Source: Stenotrophomonas beteli (GTDB lineage Bacteria; Pseudomonadota; Gammaproteobacteria; Xanthomonadales; Xanthomonadaceae). From it: a stretch of 64,000 nucleotides of DNA. How positions within the stretch are numbered: the stretch's first letter is position 1; the number at the start of each line of letters is the position of its first letter. Position numbers and translations under genes: made by a program. The stretch is taken from positions 1-64,000 of the forward strand of contig NZ_LLXV01000024.1 of assembly GCF_001431665.1 (NCBI RefSeq), in the 5' to 3' direction. Below, piece by piece: positions 58,154 to 64,000 of the stretch. The notes under the pieces were generated by a model that did no database searches, was not told the origin of the DNA, and was given only the letters and a program-made list of their open reading frames with translations.

Positions 58154-59037
58154 GCGGCCACCCCACGCTGCTTGAGGATGCGTTCGAGGAAGAACTCGAC
58201 GCCACCGCGCGGTTCGGTCGGCGCCTGCCAGCGCGCGGTACGGCGTGCGATCTCGGTGATCGCCAGCGCCGACGGGCTGGACGGATAGGCCTTCACCACC
58301 GGCTGCTGGCGCTGCACCGACAGGCGCAGCCAGTCATCCTGCGGCACGCAGCCCAGGTAGTTCAGCGAGACATCGGCGAGGAACTTCTCGCAGACGCGGG
58401 TCAGCTTCTCGTACAGCACGCGTCCCTCGTTGGGGTCGCGCACCATGTTGGCCACCACCTGGATACGGTCCACGCCACGTTCGCGCGACAGCACCTTGAT
58501 CAGCGCGTAAGCGTCGGTGATCGAAGCGGGCTCATCGCAGACCACCACCACGGTGTCCTGTGCGGCCTGGCAGAAGGTCAGCACGCCGTCGGTGATGCCG
58601 GCGGCGGTGTCCACCACCATGATGTCCAGCTCGCGTTCCAGTTCGGAGAACACATTGACCAGGCCGACGTGCTCGGCCGGGGCCAGCTCGGCCATGTGCC
58701 GGCGGCCGGACGCGGCCGGCACCACCAGCACGCCGTTCGGGCCTTCGACGATGACGTCGTCCAGCGAGCAGCGGCCGGCGACCAGGTCGGCCAGGGTGAA
58801 GGTGGGGTTCAAGCCCAGGATCACGTCGATGTTGGCCAGGCCGAGGTCGGCGTCCAGCAGCAGCGTGCGCTTGCCCATGCCGGCCAGCGCCACGGCCAGG
58901 TTGGCGGACACATTCGTCTTGCCCACGCCGCCCTTGCCGCCAGTGACGGCAATGGTGCGCACAGGGCCGAGCGGCTCGCTGCGGGTGGCCGACAGCGGGA
59001 AGGTCTTGGTCAGCTTGGCGTACTCACGCGACGGCAT
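58150..59037 (-). CDS. fleN: MinD-like flagellar number regulator FleN/FlhG
   Basis: 295 residues. The deviant Walker A is VTGGKGGVGKTNVSANLA; LLLDADLGLANIDVILG and DIMVVDTAAGI are the downstream nucleotide motifs. FlhG/FleN limits the number of polar flagella and antagonises FlhF and FleQ. It overlaps flhF by 14 nt and fliA by 4 nt. Also called flhG. Confidence 0.95.
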   Translation of the reverse strand: MPSREYAKLTKTFPLSATRSEPLGPVRTIAVTGGKGGVGKTNVSANLAVALAGMGKRTLLLDADLGLANIDVILGLNPTFTLADLVAGRCSLDDVIVEGPNGVLVVPAASGRRHMAELAPAEHVGLVNVFSELERELDIMVVDTAAGITDGVLTFCQAAQDTVVVVCDEPASITDAYALIKVLSRERGVDRIQVVANMVRDPNEGRVLYEKLTRVCEKFLADVSLNYLGCVPQDDWLRLSVQRQQPVVKAYPSSPSALAITEIARRTARWQAPTEPRGGVEFFLERILKQRGVAA

Positions 59038-60652
59038 GGTTCAACTCCGGGTTGCAGGGCATATCGGCCGCTCGGCGCAAATCTTCAAGGCGAAGTACGA
59101 GATTGGCCGCACTGGCCCGGTGCAGGTCCTCCGGAACGTCCTGGCCGTCGGTCACCCAGGTGATCGGCAGGCTGTGGTCCACGGCCACCGAAAGCGCGTT
59201 GCCGAAGCGGCCGGTCTCGTCCAGCTTGCTCAGCACCAGGCCCTGCAGGTTGGCCGCACCGAAGCGGCGGACCACCTCGTCCATGTCGCCGAAACTGGTG
59301 TTGGCCGGCAGCACCAGCAGGGTGCGCACCTGGCGCGCGGCGCGCAGCCACTGCAGCTGGGCGGCCAGTGCCCGGTCGCGCGGGCCCAGCCCGGCGGTGT
59401 CGATCAGCACCAGCTTGTAGTCCTTCAGGCGCTCCAGCAGCTGGTCCAGGTCGGTGCCGCTGTTGGCCTCGTGCACGGCGATGCCGAGCTGGCGGCCGTA
59501 GCCGTACAGCTGTTCGCGGGCACCGATGCGGGTGGTGTCGGTAGTCACCAGGGCCACGTCACGCGGCGCATGCTTCTCGGCGAAGCGCGAGGCCAGCTTG
59601 GCGATGGTGGTGGTCTTGCCGGCACCGGTCGGGCCGACCAGGGCGATCACGCCGCCTTCTTCCAGCGGGTCGACCGGGGCGATCGGCAGCTTGCGCGAGA
59701 TCAGCCCCAGCATCAGGCCGCGGCCGCGGTGGGCTTCGGTCTCCAGTGGAATCTGCATGGCCACGTCGCGGGCCAGGCCGGCGTCGAACCCGTACTCGTC
59801 CATCAGGTCCAGCGCGGTGGCGCGCACCGGGCAGCCGCGCAGGCGTTCGTCGGTGAAGCGGTTCATCTCGCGCTCGATCACCTGGCGCATGCCGGCCACT
59901 TCCTGGCGCAGCTGGCGGATCTCGGCGTCGTCCTGGGCGACCACGGTCAGCACCGGGGCCGGCGCCAGCATCGGGGCCGGGCTGGCGTCGGTGTCCACCG
60001 GTGCCGGTTCGCTGACGGTCGATTCCGGTGGCGCCTCGGCCACGGCGGCGGTCGGCAGCGGCGGCGGCTGCACCGACGGGGCCGGGCTTTCGTGATGCAC
60101 CCCGTGATGCGCCTCGTGCGGCGGATCGATCTGGAAACGGGCGCGGTTGGTAGCGGCAACGGTCGCCGGCGCCGGGGCATCGACCGCCCCGGCGAACGGG
60201 GCGAAGATCTGTTCCGGCAGCGACGGTTCGTTGACGGCAGCACGTGCCAGAGTGGCAGCGAAGCCGGTGCTGCCCCGGGTCGGCACGATCTCGTCGGCGC
60301 TGTCCAGCGTGCGGCCGGTGGCACCGACGGCGGCGCGGGCGAGGGCGGCCACCGCCGAGGTGGTGGCAGCGACCGGTTCCGGCGCCGGCGTGCTGCTGCG
60401 GCGGCGGGTGACGGCGGCAATCACCGCATCGGCGGCGGTGCGCGGCTTCGGCGCAGGCGGCGGCGCCACGTCGCGGCGCGAGGCTTCCAGAGCACGCTGC
60501 ACGGCGCTTTCATCATAGTTGGCGGCGGCAACGATCTCGATGCCTTCCTCGATCCGGCGGTTGGACAGGATCACCGCGTCTGGGCCGTGTTCCTTGCGCA
60601 CCAGGTTCATGGCCGAGCGCATGTCGGCGGCGACGAATCGTTTGATTTTCAT
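59024..60652 (-). CDS. flhF: Flagellar placement GTPase FlhF
   Basis: 542 residues. N-terminal ~60 residues (MKIKRFVAADMRSAMNLVRKEHG) form the B domain, followed by a long Pro/Ala-rich linker and then SRP-type N and G domains with G1 LVGPTGAGKTTTIAKLA, ALVTTDTTRIGA and LIDTAGLGPRD. It marks the pole for flagellar assembly. The start at ATG 60652 fits the family. It lies 145 nt past flhA and overlaps fleN. Confidence 0.96.
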   Translation of the reverse strand: MKIKRFVAADMRSAMNLVRKEHGPDAVILSNRRIEEGIEIVAAANYDESAVQRALEASRRDVAPPPAPKPRTAADAVIAAVTRRRSSTPAPEPVAATTSAVAALARAAVGATGRTLDSADEIVPTRGSTGFAATLARAAVNEPSLPEQIFAPFAGAVDAPAPATVAATNRARFQIDPPHEAHHGVHHESPAPSVQPPPLPTAAVAEAPPESTVSEPAPVDTDASPAPMLAPAPVLTVVAQDDAEIRQLRQEVAGMRQVIEREMNRFTDERLRGCPVRATALDLMDEYGFDAGLARDVAMQIPLETEAHRGRGLMLGLISRKLPIAPVDPLEEGGVIALVGPTGAGKTTTIAKLASRFAEKHAPRDVALVTTDTTRIGAREQLYGYGRQLGIAVHEANSGTDLDQLLERLKDYKLVLIDTAGLGPRDRALAAQLQWLRAARQVRTLLVLPANTSFGDMDEVVRRFGAANLQGLVLSKLDETGRFGNALSVAVDHSLPITWVTDGQDVPEDLHRASAANLVLRLEDLRRAADMPCNPELNHAVA

Positions 60653-60797
60653 GCTGTGGTCACGGGACGAAGACGGCGGGGTGGCGTTCGGGGAACTCGG
60701 GTGGTCGGTGGTCTGCACGGTGCGGGTTCCCCTTGGTATCTGTCTGTTGCGTTGGTTCGGAAGTGGTGTCTGTTTTCTGGCGCATCGGAGGGCGGCG

Positions 60798-62906
60798 TCA
60801 GCTGATCGTTCCGACCAGCTTCAGGCGCTTGTCCTCCGGCACCTCGCTGTAGGCCAGGACCGACAGCGACGGAACGCTGTGGCGGACCAGGCGCGCCAGC
60901 GCGGCGCGCACCGGGCCGGGTACCAGCACGACCGCGGGCTCGTTGCGGGCTTCCTGCTTGCTGACACAGTCGGCCAGGCTCTGGTGCAGTCGCTCGGCGA
61001 GTCCGGGTTCCAGCGCGGCGCCGTTGCCCTGCGTGGACTCCTGCAAGACACGTTCCAATTGCGGGTTGAGGGTGAACACCGGCAGCTCCGCCGACATTCC
61101 GGCGATCTCCTGCACGATGAAGCGGCCCAGCGCGGTGCGCACGGCAGCGGTCAGCACCGCCGGGTCCTGGCTGCTGGGGGCATGTTCGACCAGCGATTCG
61201 GCGATCTTGCGCAGCTGGCGGATCGGGATGCGCTCGACCAGCAGGTTCTGCAGTACGCGCACCACCGCCGACAGCGGCAGCGCCTTCGGCGTCAGATCTT
61301 CGACGAGCTTGGGCGCGCTCTTGGCCAGGTTGGCCAGCAGGTGCTGCACTTCCTCATGGCCGAGCAGCTCGGGCGCGTGCTCGCGGATCAGGTGCGACAG
61401 ATGGGTGGCGACCACGGTGGCCGGGTCGACCACGGTGTAGCCCAGCGTTTCGGCCTGGGCGCGCTGGTGTGGCTGGATCCAGGTGGCATCCAGGCCAAAC
61501 GCGGGGTCCTTGCCGGCGATGCCTTCCAGCGCACCCAGCGCACTGCCCGGGTCCAGCGCCAGTTCGCGGTCCGGATGGATCTCGGCGGTGGCCACCGGCA
61601 CGCCGTGCACCAGCACGCGGTAGCCATTGGCCGGCAGTTCCAGGTTGTCGCGGATGTGCACCGACGGGATCAGGAAGCCGACATCCTGGGTCAGCTTGCG
61701 CCGCACGCCCTTGATGCGCGCCATCAGTTCACCGCCCTGGTTGCTGTCCACCAGCGGGATCAACCGGTAACCCACTTCCAGCCCCAGCGGATCGACCGGG
61801 CGCAGCTCGTCCCAGCTCAGTTCCGCCGTGGGTGCCGCTGCAGCCGGACGGCCCAGCGCGTTGAGCGCGGCGCCATCGCCGGCGCCGGCAGCGGCGTCGG
61901 AGGCCGGCTGCTTCTCCTTGCGGTACAGCTTCCAGGCAATGAACCCGAGGAGTGCGGCCAGCGTCAGGAAAGCGACGTTGGGCATGCCCGGCACCAGGCC
62001 GACCAGGCCGACGATGCCGGCGGTGATCGCCAGTGCGCGGTACTGGCCGAATACCTGGCCGGTCATGGCCTGGGCCATGTCCTGCGAGCGCGAGGCGCGG
62101 GTGACCAGCATCGCTACCGCGCTGGACACCAGCAGCGCCGGCAGCTGCGCCACCAGGCCGTCACCGATGGACAGCAGGGTATAGGTGGCGGCCGCTTCGC
62201 CGAACGGCATGCCATGCTGCAGCACGCCCACGGCCAGGCCGCCGAGCATGTTGATGAACAGGATCAGGATGCCGGCGATGGCGTCGCCGCGGATGAACTT
62301 GCTGGCACCGTCCATCGCACCGTAGAAGTCGGCTTCCTCGCGCACTTCCTCGCGGCGCAGCTTGGCTTCTTCACGCGTCAACAGGCCGGCGTTGAGGTCG
62401 GCGTCGATGGCCATCTGCTTGCCCGGCATGGCGTCGAGGATGAAGCGCGCAGTTACTTCGGAGACGCGGCCGGCGCCCTTGGTGATGACCACGAAGTTGA
62501 TGATGGTCAGGATCGCGAACACCACGATGCCGACCGCGTAGTTGCCGCCGATCACGAACTCGCCGAAGGAGGCGATGACCTTGCCGGCGGCATCGTGGCC
62601 GTTCTGGCCGTTGAGCAGGATCACGCGGGTGGAGGCCACGTTCAGCGCCAGCCGCAGCATGGTGGTGATCAGCAGCACGATCGGGAAGATCGTGAAGTCC
62701 AGCGGGCGCTTCACGTAGACCACCGCCAGCAGCACCATCAGCGAGATGGCGATGTTGAAGGTGAACAGCGCATCGAGCACCGGCGCCGCCAGCGGCACCA
62801 CCACCATGGCCAGCAGGGCCAGCACGATCAGTGGCGCGCCAAGGCCCTGGCGGATCATTTCCAGGGCGCGGCGGGTGTTGAATCCGGTCGAGGGCTGGGC
62901 GCTCAT
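60798..62906 (-). CDS. flhA: Flagellar type III export gate protein FlhA
   Basis: 702 residues. The N-terminal ~330 hold about eight hydrophobic helices with the family signature GAGRVSEVTARFILDAMPGK, and the C-terminal cytoplasmic part forms the chaperone-binding platform. It starts at ATG 62906 overlapping the flhB stop by 4 nt. The 145-nt gap to flhF shows no obvious promoter. Confidence 0.97.
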   Translation of the reverse strand: MSAQPSTGFNTRRALEMIRQGLGAPLIVLALLAMVVVPLAAPVLDALFTFNIAISLMVLLAVVYVKRPLDFTIFPIVLLITTMLRLALNVASTRVILLNGQNGHDAAGKVIASFGEFVIGGNYAVGIVVFAILTIINFVVITKGAGRVSEVTARFILDAMPGKQMAIDADLNAGLLTREEAKLRREEVREEADFYGAMDGASKFIRGDAIAGILILFINMLGGLAVGVLQHGMPFGEAAATYTLLSIGDGLVAQLPALLVSSAVAMLVTRASRSQDMAQAMTGQVFGQYRALAITAGIVGLVGLVPGMPNVAFLTLAALLGFIAWKLYRKEKQPASDAAAGAGDGAALNALGRPAAAAPTAELSWDELRPVDPLGLEVGYRLIPLVDSNQGGELMARIKGVRRKLTQDVGFLIPSVHIRDNLELPANGYRVLVHGVPVATAEIHPDRELALDPGSALGALEGIAGKDPAFGLDATWIQPHQRAQAETLGYTVVDPATVVATHLSHLIREHAPELLGHEEVQHLLANLAKSAPKLVEDLTPKALPLSAVVRVLQNLLVERIPIRQLRKIAESLVEHAPSSQDPAVLTAAVRTALGRFIVQEIAGMSAELPVFTLNPQLERVLQESTQGNGAALEPGLAERLHQSLADCVSKQEARNEPAVVLVPGPVRAALARLVRHSVPSLSVLAYSEVPEDKRLKLVGTIS

Positions 62907-64000
62907 GGGCGGCCTCCCTTGCCGAATTCATCCACCTGGATGTGCGGGGCGTCCGGCATCGGGCCAGTGCGCCAGGCGCGCAGCTGGTAGACGTAGGACA
63001 GGACCTGGGCGACGGCCGAATACAGTCTCACGGGGATTTCCTTTCCGAGTTGGCCTTCCCGATACAAGGCGCGTGCCAAAGGCGGGGCGGAGACAATGGC
63101 GACCTTGTTGCCGTCGGCCACTTCACGGATGCGCAGGGCGGTCTCGTCCACGCCCAGCGCCACCACGGTGGGGGCGTTCATCGCCCCACCTTCGTATTTC
63201 AGCGCCACCGCGTAGTGGGTCGGGTTGACCACCACCACGTCGGCGGTGGGCACTGCCTCCATCATCCGGCGGTTGGCCATCTGCTGCTGCAGCTGGCGGA
63301 TGCGGCCCTTCACCTCGGGGCTGCCCTCGCTTTCCTTCATTTCCCGGCGCAGCTCTTCCCGGGTCATCTTCAGCTTGCGCATCCAGTTCCAGCGCTGGTA
63401 CGGCGCGTCGATGGCGGCCAGCACCAGCATCGCGCCGGCGGTGGCCAGCAGCAGGCGCAGGGTGAAGCCCAGGCCATCGGTGATGGCGGTTTCCAGCGGG
63501 TGGTGGATCAGCCCGCGCAGGGTGTCGAAGCCGGTCCAGACCACCAGCCCGGCGGCGACGCCGACGAAGGCCACGCGCAGCAGCGATTTGGTGAACTCGG
63601 CAATGGCCTCCGGGCCATACAGGCGCTTGAGCCCGCTCATCGGGTTCATGCGGTTGATGTCGGGCAGCAGCGCCTTCTGCGACCAGCGCAGGCCGCCCAT
63701 CACCAGCGGGGCGACGAAGCTGGCCAGCAGGCAGACCAGCACCAGCGGTGCGATCACCAGCATGAACTGCAGCAGCAGGTCGCCGAAGTGGCCGAACAGT
63801 TCCTTCGGGTTCTGCCGCAGGCTCTGTTCCGGGCTGAGCGCCTGCTTCATCCAGGCCGTGGCGCCACGGCCGATCGAGCCGCTCATGGCCATCACCGCCA
63901 GTACGCCGGCGCCGAACACGGCGGCGGTGCCGAGTTCGCGCGAGCGCGGCAGGTTGCCCTGTTCACGGGCGTCGCGCAGGCGTTTTTCGGTCGGTTGTTC
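62903..64000 (-). CDS. flhB: Flagellar export switch protein FlhB (partial, 5' end outside window)
   Basis: 365 codons plus the stop are present; the start lies beyond 64000. The frame is open to the window edge (EQPTEKRLRDAREQGNLPRSRE), which is the usual FlhB N-terminus, so only a few codons are missing. Four hydrophobic helices precede the cytoplasmic domain with the self-cleavage motif NPTH in VVVNPTHYAVALKYEG. FlhB switches export from rod/hook to filament substrates. It overlaps flhA. Confidence 0.96.
   Translation of the reverse strand, partial: EQPTEKRLRDAREQGNLPRSRELGTAAVFGAGVLAVMAMSGSIGRGATAWMKQALSPEQSLRQNPKELFGHFGDLLLQFMLVIAPLVLVCLLASFVAPLVMGGLRWSQKALLPDINRMNPMSGLKRLYGPEAIAEFTKSLLRVAFVGVAAGLVVWTGFDTLRGLIHHPLETAITDGLGFTLRLLLATAGAMLVLAAIDAPYQRWNWMRKLKMTREELRREMKESEGSPEVKGRIRQLQQQMANRRMMEAVPTADVVVVNPTHYAVALKYEGGAMNAPTVVALGVDETALRIREVADGNKVAIVSAPPLARALYREGQLGKEIPVRLYSAVAQVLSYVYQLRAWRTGPMPDAPHIQVDEFGKGGRP

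Overview
The window is high-GC gammaproteobacterial DNA, most likely from Stenotrophomonas (S. maltophilia complex, Xanthomonadaceae). The reasons are a linked prfB/lysS/rpfG/rpfC/rpfF/rpfB (DSF quorum-sensing) neighbourhood, many GTAG-headed palindromes of the SMAG type, and a polar-flagellum/chemotaxis locus in Pseudomonas/Xanthomonas order. I saw no tRNA, rRNA, CRISPR array, phage or transposase gene.

Left part (1-9.4 kb): a secreted VIT/VWA/DUF2135 protein, a PAP2 phosphatase, an acyltransferase-3 membrane protein, a membrane-anchored LytTR regulator, an M48 metalloprotease, prfB with its programmed +1 frameshift, and an MmyB-type regulator. A 0.5-kb nested palindrome (9.42-9.92 kb) separates these from a two-gene unit of succinate-semialdehyde dehydrogenase plus an orphan acetolactate-synthase-like ThDP enzyme, then lysS. 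The DSF system follows: rpfG-rpfC (GTGA overlap, no rpfH) converging on rpfB-rpfF. RpfF makes the DSF fatty acid, RpfB is an acyl-CoA ligase, RpfC senses DSF and RpfG degrades cyclic di-GMP.

Middle (21.5-34.8 kb): the choline-to-glycine-betaine operon betI-betB-betA with divergent betT around a perfect 28-bp operator; acnA and acnB with an AbrB/VapC toxin-antitoxin pair between them; and an alpha/beta hydrolase.

Right half (34.8-64 kb), all transcribed leftward: flhB-flhA-flhF-fleN-fliA-cheY-cheZ-cheA, motC-motD-parC-parP, STAS-cheY-cheA2, an MCP, a YcgR-like PilZ protein, cheW, a small secreted protein plus a second MCP, then a third MCP with cheR-cheD-cheB. I read seven FliA (sigma-28) promoter-like sites (TAAAG/TCAAG, 11-bp spacing, GCCGATAx) in front of the late units, so FliA made inside the cluster would switch on motor stators, receptors, cheW, the second CheA module and the adaptation enzymes. 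All three receptors end in DWQEF, a CheR-docking pentapeptide, and share an almost identical signalling domain. Two islands of modular palindromes (9.4-9.9 kb and 39.8-40.4 kb) are the least explained parts of the window.
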